Shown piece by piece: positions 43,252-51,279 of a stretch of DNA of 64,000 nucleotides (the stretch's first letter is position 1; each line of letters begins with the position of its first letter). The position numbers and the translations under genes are program-made. Below the pieces are notes generated by a model. The model had not been told where the DNA came from and did not search any database. It saw only the letters and a program-made list of their open reading frames with translations. This stretch comes from an uncultured Bacilli bacterium (GTDB lineage Bacteria; Bacillota_I; Bacilli_A; RF39; UBA660), in the NCBI GenBank assembly GCA_910583745.1, contig CAJTZC010000005.1:1-64000 (forward strand), given 5' to 3'.

Positions 43252-44559
43252 CTAATCCAAGATTTCTAGAAGCTTTTCGATGTCTACTAGATTTACACTT
43301 ACTTCTTCGCCGGTTTCCATCTTCTTGACGTTGCATTTTCCTTCTTGGATTTCGTTCTCACCGAGTACGATGACATAAGGTATGTGCTCTCTATTCGCAT
43401 ACTCAAAACACTTTTTAATTTTCTTCCCGGTCATCTCTAGTTCGACAGCTAAACCGAGATTTCGAATTTGATTCGCGACGCGGAGAGCTTCGACTTCGGT
43501 TCCCATCGGAATGACGTATACGTCCACGGAGGACTTCATCTTTTCCACTTCTCTCGCTTTTAAAATCTCGTAGATGGTCGAAAGTCCAAAACTGGCCCCG
43601 ACAGCAGGATATGGATTCCCGTCGTCGATGAAATCGGTAATCATATTGTCATACCGACCACCGCCTCCTAAGCTACAAGACAATTCACCGTTGGAAGCAT
43701 ACACCTCGAAGACGTTGCCTGTATAGTAATCTTGCCCTCTCGCAAGGGAAGGTGCGAAGACCGTCTTCTCTTCTAATCCTATATCTTTTAAGATGTATTT
43801 CAAATTCTCTACTTCATAAAATCCTTGAGAGAGCATCTTATTCTCTGTATCGTCGAATTCTTTTTTTAAAACGCCCAATTCCATTTTAAAGTAGGACAGC
43901 AATTTCTCTGCACTCTCGTTCGATAAGCCCAATTTGCCTAACTCTTCGACGAGTTCATTCTCGCTTATCTTATCGATTTTATCGACAATCGTCACCACTT
44001 TATCTATCGTGTCATCTGAAGTAAACCCACTCACTTCCTGGATGAGTCCTCGCATCAGATTTCTACTATTGTATTTGACATACACGTCGATTCCCAATGC
44101 AGAATACCCTTTGAACCAAAGGCTGATTAACTCAGCTTCTATGACATTGCCGTCCAAACCGACGACGTCGACATCGCACTGCAAGAACTCTCGATCGCGT
44201 CCCACTTTGACAGGACCGTCTCTAAAAACTTTGCCGATTTCATATCTCTTAAATGGTAAGCGTATATCTTTAGTCATGGAGATGTACTTCGCAAAAGGTA
44301 CCGTTAAATCGTAACGCAATCCTAACTTTCTGTCCCCTTGGTCGGACAATTTATATATTTCGTTCAACAAATCGTTGCTCTCGTCGTACTTCCCTGCTAA
44401 CATATCGTAATAACACAAAATAGGTGTCTCGAGAGGTTTGTATCCGTATTCGACAAACACTTTTCTCAATGTGTCTTGTATAAAATAGCGAATACTCTGT
44501 TCACTTGGGCTATAATCGTAACTCCCTTTTACATTTTTCAATTCAATTTTTCTTTTCAT
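43252..44559 (-). CDS. hisS: Histidyl-tRNA synthetase
   Basis: A 435-residue class II synthetase that charges tRNA-His. Motif 2 (LRYDLTVPFAKYI with RDREFLQCDVDVVG), the His-specific motif LARGQDYYTGNVFE, GGGGRYDNMI, and motif 3 (AVGASFGLSTIYE) are present. The C-terminal anticodon-binding domain (VYVIPMGTEVEALR) is complete. An AGAGG site precedes the ATG. Its leader contains a His-rich peptide frame and a terminator-like hairpin. aspS does not follow, unlike in many Firmicutes. Confidence 0.97.
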   Translation of the reverse strand: MKRKIELKNVKGSYDYSPSEQSIRYFIQDTLRKVFVEYGYKPLETPILCYYDMLAGKYDESNDLLNEIYKLSDQGDRKLGLRYDLTVPFAKYISMTKDIRLPFKRYEIGKVFRDGPVKVGRDREFLQCDVDVVGLDGNVIEAELISLWFKGYSALGIDVYVKYNSRNLMRGLIQEVSGFTSDDTIDKVVTIVDKIDKISENELVEELGKLGLSNESAEKLLSYFKMELGVLKKEFDDTENKMLSQGFYEVENLKYILKDIGLEEKTVFAPSLARGQDYYTGNVFEVYASNGELSCSLGGGGRYDNMITDFIDDGNPYPAVGASFGLSTIYEILKAREVEKMKSSVDVYVIPMGTEVEALRVANQIRNLGLAVELEMTGKKIKKCFEYANREHIPYVIVLGENEIQEGKCNVKKMETGEEVSVNLVDIEKLLEILD

Positions 44560-44574
44560 GATAAATCCTCTTTC

Positions 44575-44613
44575 CTAATAATAAAAGCTATACGTCCATT
44601 TCCCGTATAGCTT
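44575..44613 (-). terminator. Terminator-like hairpin in the hisS leader
   Basis: AAGCTATAC and GTATAGCTT (44605-44613 and 44585-44593) form a 9-bp stem with an 11-base loop, followed on the minus strand by TTTTATTATT. It stands before hisS and not after a gene. Its loop can pair with the upstream CATTTCCC. Confidence 0.65.
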
Positions 44614-44653
44614 CTTTTCAGTAATAGGGAAATGCACGACAAACAGCACTTCC

Positions 44654-44728
44654 TCATCGAGAACTGTATCTCGAATTGCGAAGTGCAGAACGCCTATGGT
44701 GATGCAATTTATTTCTTGTATTTCTCAT
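44654..44728 (-). CDS. hisS leader peptide with His-His-His, 24 aa
   Basis: A 24-codon frame starting ATG at 44728, with AAGGGAAG 7 bases upstream and TGA at 44656-44654. The peptide begins MRNTRNKL; residues 9-11 are three consecutive His codons (CAT CAC CAT, 44704-44696). The rest is Arg/Ser rich. It begins about 19 bases after the predicted transcript start. Three adjacent His codons before a histidyl-tRNA synthetase gene argue for ribosome stalling when His-tRNA is short. Confidence 0.65.
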   Translation of the reverse strand: MRNTRNKLHHHRRSALRNSRYSSR

Positions 44729-44753
44729 CCTTATACTTCCCTTCGATACATCG

Positions 44754-44782
44754 ATTTTATCATATCGTGTTTTCTTTGTCAA
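44754..44782 (-). promoter_or_regulatory. Promoter of hisS
   Basis: On the minus strand TTGACA, a 17-base spacer and TAAAAT with an upstream TG. Transcript start expected near 44747. Confidence 0.8.
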
Positions 44783-44796
44783 ACTTCGCGCTTCCC

Positions 44797-45975
44797 TCAA
44801 GCATGCAACTTTTTATTGAGCTTCACCCCTATCACGGACTCGAAAGCAATCGCCACAGCACACAGTATCATGAGGTAGTTTATGTATTCCATGCCGAACA
44901 CGAAACAAGTTATCATCAGAAGGATATACCCTAACGACCTCGATATAGCATACAGGATATCTCGAATCAGATAGTACTCTGTCTTAAACTCCGTCTTGAG
45001 ATGTTCTCCATTGCTCAAATTAATCGTTATAATGTTGTTAATCCTCGTTATCAAAGCAACCGCAGAACTGTTCGCGATGAGATAGAAAATCAAAGACAGT
45101 CTAGAGGGATATACGGCAAAGAACAAAAGGACGAGAGTCATGACGACACCACTTACAGTGAGCCACTTGCCGAACTTCTCTTTCGGAAGCTTCGTCGTAA
45201 AGACCACCAAAACCAAAAGGGACAGGAAAGCACAGAGGCTGTCGACAAATCCTAGATTCAAATTCGTTTTGAAATTGTTTATCTTCGAAAGTGTGACGAT
45301 TAAACCCATGACACCAGAAGAATAAGTGAGCCCCGATAGGATAGATATCCAAAGAGAACCGCGCAAATCTCGGTCTTCTTTCACGATGGAAAAGAACTTT
45401 TTGAAATCGACATTTGCACTGTTGTAGTTCGCATCTTTGAATTTAAAAGCTACGACAAACATAAAGATGAAACACAGGAAGAAGACTTTTCCGACCTCGA
45501 TATAAGTAAAGTACGTAAGGACCACTCCTAGAAGAATCGGTATCAAGATGCTCACGAGTTGCTTCACGATGTTGACGATACCTTCGAATTTCTGTCTTCC
45601 CTCGTTCGTCACCTTCTCTGTATTCAGTAAATTCTTAGGAAAATGGTAAAAGCCATCGGCCACGCCTTTCACGATGGCCACTAAAAAGATATAGTTCGAA
45701 ATCGAATCGCTCAGCAACATGAGCAAAGCGATATACAGTGCTTGCAAAGCGACACCTATCCTAAAGTAAGGAACTTTTACATTCCTTTTCATCGGTCTCT
45801 TAATCAAAAAGAAGGTAATGCCGATAAAGAGATAGAGAGTCAAATAATATTTTGCCAAAGGAATCACTTCATAGTTACACACCTTAAAAAAGTAGAACAC
45901 AAAAAAAGTATCAAAATATATCCCCACAATACTTTTCAAGATGTCTATTACAAACATCGCACTTTTTTCACTCAT
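44797..45975 (-). CDS. Major facilitator superfamily transporter
   Basis: A 392-residue polytopic membrane protein with about 11-12 hydrophobic helices. GVADGFYHFPKNLLN and PLAKYYLTLYLFIGITFFLIKRP are the clearest loop regions, and the two halves have the MFS layout. It resembles uncharacterised MFS members of Bacilli; the substrate is unknown. GAGGTG precedes the ATG. The hisS promoter lies inside its 3' flank. Confidence 0.8.
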   Translation of the reverse strand: MSEKSAMFVIDILKSIVGIYFDTFFVFYFFKVCNYEVIPLAKYYLTLYLFIGITFFLIKRPMKRNVKVPYFRIGVALQALYIALLMLLSDSISNYIFLVAIVKGVADGFYHFPKNLLNTEKVTNEGRQKFEGIVNIVKQLVSILIPILLGVVLTYFTYIEVGKVFFLCFIFMFVVAFKFKDANYNSANVDFKKFFSIVKEDRDLRGSLWISILSGLTYSSGVMGLIVTLSKINNFKTNLNLGFVDSLCAFLSLLVLVVFTTKLPKEKFGKWLTVSGVVMTLVLLFFAVYPSRLSLIFYLIANSSAVALITRINNIITINLSNGEHLKTEFKTEYYLIRDILYAISRSLGYILLMITCFVFGMEYINYLMILCAVAIAFESVIGVKLNKKLHA

Positions 45976-46021
45976 ACTACACCTCTAACTGTCCACACGA
46001 GAAGAAAACGATATCTCCTCT

Positions 46022-46214
46022 ATTTTATATAAGAATACCAAGAACGGGAGAAAAAAACAAGTACTTTATAGCCACAAAAAAACTGTCGAAAAGTAGACAC
46101 TTCTCAACAGTTCACGCTCTATAACAAATTTATTTCAACTTTTCGGTCAAGTTTCTTTTTACATATCCTTCAATAAATCTGTCGACATCTTCAAAGAGAA
46201 CAGTTCTATTATTG
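46022..46214. repeat. Direct repeat copy 1 flanking the toxin-antitoxin genes
   Basis: Bases 46071-46214 match 46918-47061 with about four mismatches and no gap. Weaker similarity extends left to 46022. The copy includes the terminator and the last 27 or so codons of the esterase-like gene at 46977, here without the rest of the gene. Confidence 0.9.
46074..46112 (-). terminator. Terminator, copy 1 (serves the toxin-antitoxin operon)
   Basis: AACTGT and ACAGTT arms with inner AAGT/ACTT pairing (46081-46112); on the minus strand a T-tract follows. It is the same hairpin as at 46922-46959. Confidence 0.8.
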
Positions 46215-46217
46215 GTG

Positions 46218-46505
46218 TTATTTATTTAGAACTTCACTATGTGAACCCGTTTCAACTAATAACAACATCAATTCATTATTATGAATTTTATAGATGAGCA
46301 ACCAATCAGGCTCGATATGACAATCATAACAATTTTTGAATTTTTTATTATCGATGAGCTTGTGATTTCTATATCTTGGATGCAATTCCTCCCCTTTTGC
46401 AAGACATTCAATAACTGCGTTTAACTTTTTTATATCTTTTCCCTGTCTAATTACCTTTTTATATTGCTTTTTAAATAAATTTTCGTATTTTACTTTATAT
46501 TTCAT
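46218..46505 (-). CDS. yafQ: YafQ-type RelE-superfamily mRNA interferase toxin
   Basis: A 95-residue type II toxin. The YafQ pattern is intact: RNHKL, CHIEPDWLLIY (His, Asp and Trp of the active site) and TGSHSEVL (C-terminal His). Members cut mRNA in the ribosomal A site. The antitoxin gene lies two bases upstream (stop TAA, then TC, then ATG). The pair sits between two 144-bp direct repeats, which suggests acquisition. Confidence 0.92.
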   Translation of the reverse strand: MKYKVKYENLFKKQYKKVIRQGKDIKKLNAVIECLAKGEELHPRYRNHKLIDNKKFKNCYDCHIEPDWLLIYKIHNNELMLLLVETGSHSEVLNK

Positions 46506-46507
46506 GA

Positions 46508-46816
46508 TTAATCCTCATTTAAGGACTGATATAAATCATTTAAATTATCATAACACTTGTAATTTTCTGGATGATTTTCCATCAATTCAAGTTCCCTAGC
46601 ACCTTCCTCTAATTCTTCTTTGGTAAAATATTTCAATAAATACGCATCCTCTGATGGCGCTGTGATTTCAAAAGGCACTTTCCTTTTCTGGATGAGCTGT
46701 TTGATGGTCATATTAATAAGTGTAGTCATATTTAATCCCATACTTTCTAATATGCTTGTAGCCATTTCTTTATCTTCCACGCTCATTCTTATATTTACAT
46801 TAGTCATAGACTCCAT
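46508..46816 (-). CDS. relB: RelB/DinJ-family antitoxin
   Basis: A 102-residue antitoxin. NVNIRMSVEDKEMATSIL is the ribbon-helix-helix DNA-binding strand and helix, and GLNMTTLINMTIKQLIQKR the second part. The C-terminal region wraps the toxin. The ATG at 46816 is preferred, with AAGGAG 9 bases upstream; the earlier ATG abuts that site. It presumably represses its own promoter, where TTTACATT and TATACATT repeats overlap the -10. Confidence 0.92.
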   Translation of the reverse strand: MESMTNVNIRMSVEDKEMATSILESMGLNMTTLINMTIKQLIQKRKVPFEITAPSEDAYLLKYFTKEELEEGARELELMENHPENYKCYDNLNDLYQSLNED

Positions 46817-46839
46817 ATTATACATCTCCTTTTATTTAC

Positions 46840-46868
46840 ATTATATACATTATTATTTACATTGTCAA
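46840..46868 (-). promoter_or_regulatory. Promoter of the toxin-antitoxin operon
   Basis: On the minus strand TTGACA, a 17-base spacer and TATAAT. TACATT-type repeats across the spacer and -10 are candidate operator sites for the antitoxin. The -35 lies one base from the edge of direct repeat copy 2. Confidence 0.85.
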
Positions 46869-46869
46869 T

Positions 46870-47061
46870 AATTTTATATAGAAGACCGAGAGTGAGAGAA
46901 AAAACAAGTACTTTAAAGCCACAAAAAAACTGTCGAAAAGTAGACACTTCTCAACAGTTCACGCTCTATGACAAAATTATTTCAACTTTTCGGTCAAGTT
47001 TCTTTTTACATATCCTTCAATAAATCTGTCGACATCCTCAAAGAGAACAGTTCTATTATTG
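46870..47061. repeat. Direct repeat copy 2 (native 3' end of the esterase-like gene)
   Basis: Bases 46918-47061 match 46071-46214 almost exactly. This copy is in its native place: the 3' end and terminator of the gene 46977-48077. Confidence 0.9.
46922..46959 (-). terminator. Terminator, copy 2 (esterase-like gene)
   Basis: AACTGT/ACAGTT stem with inner AAGT/ACTT (46928-46959) and a T-tract on the minus strand. Confidence 0.8.
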
Positions 47062-48077
47062 AACAGAGTTCTATGATTTCCAGGGTACAATTTAAATATG
47101 GCGTTCAACCCCAACTCTCCATAGATAGCTTCCTGTTTTCGAAATCTGTCCTGTGTCACCGTTCCCAAAACTTTATTGATTGCATTCACTTCTTGGTCGC
47201 TGAACAAGTTAAATCTAGCAGTATAATTCCCATCTCTATCCAATAGAAATCTCTGTACACCGTTTTCATCGATAAAAGGCGTCGCATTTCCACATTCGTC
47301 TCTTAATATACAATCTTCTCCGTCTTCGTTTTTGTAACGATAGATTTCAAAATTGGGAATCGCCGAGTCAGACTTGTCTGCATCACCCATATAATAGAAA
47401 AACGCTATGTTTTTAAAGGAGACGAAGTCAAAATTTGGAACATCCGCGATGCCAGTCGGATAGACAAATTCATGCCCGTCTCTATTGGAAATCGGCATCG
47501 AAATTGTCCCACCCGTGCCGCCTCCTATGACCGCCTTGATTATCTCAGGGTGTAGAAGCGCGAAATGCGAAGCAAATTTCGACCCTTCCGAATAGCCACA
47601 TAGTATCACTCTGTCGTCGACTTGTATTCCCTTTTCTTTTAAACACTTTATCCCATATTCCATCATAGCTTTATGCTGGTCGGCCAAATTTTCATACAGA
47701 GGCAAAAAATCTTTAAATACAGAATTTTCTGCTTTTCTAAAATCGTTGTGGAAACAATCCCTTCCCAAAAAATTTGGCCGAAAATCTTCGAATCTCGGTA
47801 CGGCAGGCACAAGCATAGGATAACCGTTTTCTAAACACAAATGGACGAGCATGGGGTCGATACTTCCAAAATCATTCTTGGCATATTGGACCAGCTCATC
47901 GAAAGACGAACAGCTCTCACTCCTATCTCCCGGTAAATTGCAGGCATAGACGAGTTCTGGACAGTCGTTGAGTTTCTTTGGTACGACGATTTTGAAAGGA
48001 AAGTGAAAACCCAAATGAGGTTGTCGCTCGACATCGATACACCACGTAGAAACACCTCTTAAAGTAAATTCATCCAT
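46977..48077 (-). CDS. Alpha/beta-hydrolase fold esterase-like protein
   Basis: A 366-residue protein. The nucleophile elbow is GYSEGS (CGYSEGSKFASHFALLHP) and GGGTGGTISMPI follows. The acidic residue is probably in YYMGDADKSDSA and the final His in YPGNHRTLFNN. N-terminal residues HLGFHFPFKIVVPKKL suggest a carbohydrate-esterase-like start. No signal peptide. Substrate unknown. ATG 48077 has GGGAG 9 bases before it. Its 3' end is duplicated on the far side of the toxin-antitoxin genes. Confidence 0.75.
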   Translation of the reverse strand: MDEFTLRGVSTWCIDVERQPHLGFHFPFKIVVPKKLNDCPELVYACNLPGDRSESCSSFDELVQYAKNDFGSIDPMLVHLCLENGYPMLVPAVPRFEDFRPNFLGRDCFHNDFRKAENSVFKDFLPLYENLADQHKAMMEYGIKCLKEKGIQVDDRVILCGYSEGSKFASHFALLHPEIIKAVIGGGTGGTISMPISNRDGHEFVYPTGIADVPNFDFVSFKNIAFFYYMGDADKSDSAIPNFEIYRYKNEDGEDCILRDECGNATPFIDENGVQRFLLDRDGNYTARFNLFSDQEVNAINKVLGTVTQDRFRKQEAIYGELGLNAIFKLYPGNHRTLFNNRTVLFEDVDRFIEGYVKRNLTEKLK

Positions 48078-48151
48078 AAAATCAGCTCCCATACACCAAG
48101 TCTACCATACAAAACAAAATCTTTCAGCAAAAACCATCACGTGCCTAAAAA

Positions 48152-48529
48152 TTACACATTTTTCTCTTTTAACGATGTAAATGTCTCTACTAATAATTTA
48201 GGAAGAGGCAATCCCATCATACCCCAATTCTCCAATATGGACAGAGATTCATTCGCAATAAAGGAATAGAGAACCACCGTTCGAATCGCCATGCTGTAGT
48301 CGCCGAGCAATCTATCTGCCTGGACGCTTAAAACGACGAGAAATATATATCCACACTTTTTGACAATTCCATAGAGACCCACTTTACTATCCAGATTTTT
48401 CTGGATTATAGCTTTCAATATCCCTGTAACATAATCTATTCCTATCACTAGAAAAAACGTCGTCAAAAGCGCATCGATTCCTCCAAAAAGAAAAGTAAGG
48501 ACTCCTAAAACCATACTAGATAGTTTCAT
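48152..48529 (-). CDS. Phage holin (PF05105-type, toxin secretion/phage lysis)
   Basis: A 125-residue holin with three or four hydrophobic helices and the family signature IDYVTGILKAIIQKNLDSKVGLYGIVKK near residues 27-55. Holins make the membrane lesion that releases an endolysin or cargo. It is the last gene of the RHS/tail-fibre module and overlaps the M23 endopeptidase gene by four bases (ATGA). Members of this family include TcdE-like toxin-release holins. Confidence 0.92.
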   Translation of the reverse strand: MKLSSMVLGVLTFLFGGIDALLTTFFLVIGIDYVTGILKAIIQKNLDSKVGLYGIVKKCGYIFLVVLSVQADRLLGDYSMAIRTVVLYSFIANESLSILENWGMMGLPLPKLLVETFTSLKEKNV

Positions 48530-49311
48530 ATCCTTAACACCAATCCCACTTTTATGAAATCGGGGTTATCGCCAATCCTATCTTTATTCTTTTCATACAA
48601 CTTTTCCCACGTCGTATGGTACTTTTTAGCAATCCCGCTTAAGGTATCGCCCTTCCCAACTCGGTAAGTCTTTTCTTGTGACATCGGCACTTTTATTTTT
48701 TGTCCGACAAAAATGAAATCGGGGTTGACGATTTCATTTATCTTGGCTAGTTCTTCGCAAGTGGTGCCATACTCTTCTGCGATTTCACTCAAAGAATCCC
48801 CCGCTTTTACAGTATAGTAAACATCATCTTTTGTTTCGCTTCTCTCTTGGACGAGCTTTTTTCTACCCAAGAGATAATCTTCAGGATTCACCCACGAAGA
48901 ATCGATTTTTACACCATAATGCAAGTGCACACCTGTCGCATGACCCGTCGCACCGACTTCTGCCATCTTCTGTCCTCTTTTTACACTATCTCCTTTAGAA
49001 ACGCAGATGCTGCCTTTTTTCAAATGATAATAAACCGTATAGACCCCATCGCCATGTTTTAAAATGACATAATTCCCACGAGAATTCTTTTCGCTATAGC
49101 CGTTTATTTTGTCACAGACCTCACTCACTTCCCCGTCCTCAGGCGCGACCACGATAGTCCCTGTAATCAAATCGATTCCATTGTGAAATCCTTTTTCATA
49201 TTTTTTAGTCACTCCATTATAAAAAGTCCTAAACCCATATTTAGAACTCACTCTCAGATTCTTATATCCTTTTATAGGACTAGATTCTACATTCTTCAAA
49301 ACAGTACTCAT
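48526..49311 (-). CDS. M23 endopeptidase with two LysM domains (endolysin-like)
   Basis: A 261-residue peptidoglycan hydrolase. The M23 zinc site comprises HNGID (His and Asp, near residue 43) and HLHYGVK (near 124, with ATGHATGVHLHYG around it). Two LysM repeats follow: VKAGDSLSEIAEEYGTTCEE and VGKGDTLSGIAKKYHTTWEK. No signal peptide is present, so it needs the adjacent holin to cross the membrane, as a phage endolysin would. Confidence 0.92.
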   Translation of the reverse strand: MSTVLKNVESSPIKGYKNLRVSSKYGFRTFYNGVTKKYEKGFHNGIDLITGTIVVAPEDGEVSEVCDKINGYSEKNSRGNYVILKHGDGVYTVYYHLKKGSICVSKGDSVKRGQKMAEVGATGHATGVHLHYGVKIDSSWVNPEDYLLGRKKLVQERSETKDDVYYTVKAGDSLSEIAEEYGTTCEELAKINEIVNPDFIFVGQKIKVPMSQEKTYRVGKGDTLSGIAKKYHTTWEKLYEKNKDRIGDNPDFIKVGLVLRI

Positions 49312-49320
49312 TTCTACTCA

Positions 49321-49911
49321 TCAACCCACTCTATGCCAACGATTGACCACCACATAAGGTTGCAAGTTTCCAGATTCACCTGTCCCGATAGAATTTGTCA
49401 TTAAGTTTGAACTTCCATGAAATTCATTAGCTAAATTTTCTTGCCATGACCAATTATCTACGTTCAATGCAGAAAGTCCTTCGCCCGTATAGGAAATCGT
49501 TACGCCGCTTCCTTCTGGACTCTGGAACCGTATATCGTGATGATGTTTTTGAAGCTCTTTATCGCCACCGAGTTTTCCAATAGTTGAAAATTCGCTTTGA
49601 CTCTCATCTTTGCTCACCGTGACTCGACCCAACGTATCTAAAATCCATTCCCCTTGCCAACTGACATTCGGATTAAAGCTTTCATCCGATGTCTCGTAGT
49701 AAGTTCCAATCGGATAGATATCATCGAAAGTAAGTCCCGATGTTGTACTCGAAGAAGTCTTCATCATTATAGAATTGACTTGCAAGTTCCCCTCGCAATC
49801 TAAGTTAAAATTATTGTTTTTAGAATTCAAACAATTCACAGTCAAATTGTTCAATTCAGCATTCAACCCGCTTTCCGTATCCGTGAAAGCTTCTATTATA
49901 TAATCTTTCAT
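49321..49911 (-). CDS. Tail-fibre/baseplate-like protein, paralogue 1
   Basis: A 196-residue protein. The first 45 or so residues (MKDYIIEAFTDTESGLNAEL onward) are almost identical in three neighbouring genes. The rest resembles the phage baseplate/gp10-like or tail-collar domain: YPIGTYYETSDESFNPN, WQGEWILDTLGRVTVSKD, GGDKELQKHHHDI, and the final LQPYVVVNRWHRV. Such domains form trimers on tail tips and bind receptors. AAGGA precedes the ATG. No other tail genes are present. Confidence 0.8.
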   Translation of the reverse strand: MKDYIIEAFTDTESGLNAELNNLTVNCLNSKNNNFNLDCEGNLQVNSIMMKTSSSTTSGLTFDDIYPIGTYYETSDESFNPNVSWQGEWILDTLGRVTVSKDESQSEFSTIGKLGGDKELQKHHHDIRFQSPEGSGVTISYTGEGLSALNVDNWSWQENLANEFHGSSNLMTNSIGTGESGNLQPYVVVNRWHRVG

Positions 49912-49930
49912 TAAAAAATCCTTCTTTCTA

Positions 49931-50479
49931 TCATTCTATTCTTTCCCAGCAGTAGGAAACTTCATAGGGAGGCATATTATTATGAGGCAGATTGTCTCCT
50001 GCAGGTCTTTCCCAAACATAGTTTTCTTTCCCGGTACCAGGAGTTTGAATATTTTCAATTGTATTTACCCCTTCTCCAGTATCATAAAAAGTTTTAACAG
50101 TATAGCCATAGCAATGAAAATGTCTTGGCAATTCTTCGACCGTCAATGTATGTTGTTCCTCTCCACCTGCGGTTCCCGCTTGATATTTATCACCAGCCGC
50201 CAAGATGAATACATCTTTTACTCTTTTCCACGTACCTTCAAAATACAAATTCATCTCTTCTGTGACATCTTTCTTATTCCAGTATAATGTACCTACTGGT
50301 AACCAAACTTTCTTTGTAACTCCACTTACCGTGGTAACCGAATTCACAAATAAATTCCCTTCACAATCTAAGTTAAAATTGTTGTTTTTTGAATTCAAAC
50401 AATTCACAGTCAAATTGTTCAATTCACCGTTCAAACCGCTTTCCGTATCCGTGAAAGCTTCCGTTATATAATCTTTCAT
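49931..50479 (-). CDS. Tail-fibre/baseplate-like protein, paralogue 2
   Basis: A 182-residue paralogue with the shared N-terminal head and a divergent C-terminal domain of the gp10 type: LPVGTLYWNKKDVTEEMN, GTWKRVKDVFILAAGDKYQA, GGEEQHTLTVEELPRHFHCY and NMPPYEVSYCWERI. The GGxxxHTLTxxELPxHxH motif is classical for phage tail-collar proteins. AAAGGAAA precedes the ATG. Confidence 0.82.
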   Translation of the reverse strand: MKDYITEAFTDTESGLNGELNNLTVNCLNSKNNNFNLDCEGNLFVNSVTTVSGVTKKVWLPVGTLYWNKKDVTEEMNLYFEGTWKRVKDVFILAAGDKYQAGTAGGEEQHTLTVEELPRHFHCYGYTVKTFYDTGEGVNTIENIQTPGTGKENYVWERPAGDNLPHNNMPPYEVSYCWERIE

Positions 50480-50497
50480 TAAAAATTTCCTTTCTAT

Positions 50498-51073
50498 TTA
50501 GGCAACTCTGTGCCAACGATTGACCACCACATAGGGTTGAAGATTATTATGTGGCTGATTATTTCCAGCAATGTCGGAATCGTATCTACCACCGTTATCT
50601 ATATATTCACTTTGAATACCCCAGCCAACTCTGTCTCCCCAGCCTTTGTAAAAACCAGCATCATGGACATTACTTTTGTGACAGTGACTTGGCATTTCAT
50701 CTACAATTAAAGTATGACTTTTTTCTCCTCCAGTATAACTTAACTGTGCAAACTCACTCTGTGTCTCATCTTTACTCACAGTAACTCGTCCCTTCGTATC
50801 CAAAATCCAATCGCCTTGCCAACTTTCATTAGGATTAAAAGTTTCATCGGATGTTTCATAGTAAGTTCCAATCGGATAAAGAGCATCGAATATCTGTTCT
50901 AATATTGGATTCGAAGAAATCTTCGTCGTTATCGAATTGACTTGCAAGTTTCCCTCACAATCTAAGTTAAAATTATCATTTTTAGAATTCAAACAATTCA
51001 CAGTCAAATTGTTCAATTCACCATTCAACCCGCTTTCCGTATCCGTGAAAGCTTCTGTTATATAATCTTTCAT
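50498..51073 (-). CDS. Tail-fibre/baseplate-like protein, paralogue 3
   Basis: A 191-residue paralogue; same N-terminal head, C-terminal domain closest to paralogue 1 (YPIGTYYETSDETFNPNES, WQGDWILDTKGRVTVSKDET, final LQPYVVVNRWHRV), but with a GGEKSHTLIVDEMPSHCHKS motif like paralogue 2. ATG 51073 follows GAGAGGAA; the upstream in-frame ATG is ignored. Confidence 0.82.
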   Translation of the reverse strand: MKDYITEAFTDTESGLNGELNNLTVNCLNSKNDNFNLDCEGNLQVNSITTKISSNPILEQIFDALYPIGTYYETSDETFNPNESWQGDWILDTKGRVTVSKDETQSEFAQLSYTGGEKSHTLIVDEMPSHCHKSNVHDAGFYKGWGDRVGWGIQSEYIDNGGRYDSDIAGNNQPHNNLQPYVVVNRWHRVA

Positions 51074-51183
51074 TATATTCCTCTCTTTCATTTAATTTTT
51101 TATTTAAAATGGATAACTTTATAGTTATCCTGGCTCAAAATATTTCATTGTTGTTCTCTCCTCTCATAAAAAAATTTCTAATA

Positions 51184-51213
51184 ACAAAAAAACGACGAAG
51201 TTCATCATCGTTT
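51184..51213 (-). terminator. Terminator of the RHS tip/immunity part
   Basis: AACGATGA and TCGTCGTT (minus strand) form an 8-pair stem with one G-T pair and are followed by seven T residues. It lies after the RDD gene, so it separates or attenuates the toxin part from the tail-fibre genes. A second hairpin, GGATAACT/AGTTATCC, lies at 51111-51130. Confidence 0.75.
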
Positions 51214-51279
51214 TGTAGCACGCTTTCTTTATCCCTCATTTTTCCAACTCTTAAAATTTGAACCGTGTTTTTTAGGCGT

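Larger units (their letters stand above)
44560..44747 (-). promoter_or_regulatory. hisS leader RNA with mutually exclusive pairings
   Basis: A 188-base leader. In transcript order it contains the leader peptide frame and four pairing segments. A is GCACTTC (44686-44680), B is GGAAGTGC (44653-44646), C is GCATTTCCC (44635-44627) and D is GGGAAATG (44604-44597). A pairs with B, B with C (one G-U), and C with D; D lies in the loop of the terminal hairpin. Such overlapping alternatives are typical of attenuators. No T-box consensus (TGGNACCGCG-like) is seen. The exact on/off logic cannot be derived by eye. Confidence 0.65.

Noticed and set aside
44560..44796. T-box riboswitch upstream of hisS
   Set aside because: No T-box sequence (TGG-ACC-GCG type) or antiterminator bulge is visible; the His-codon peptide and alternative hairpins explain the leader better.
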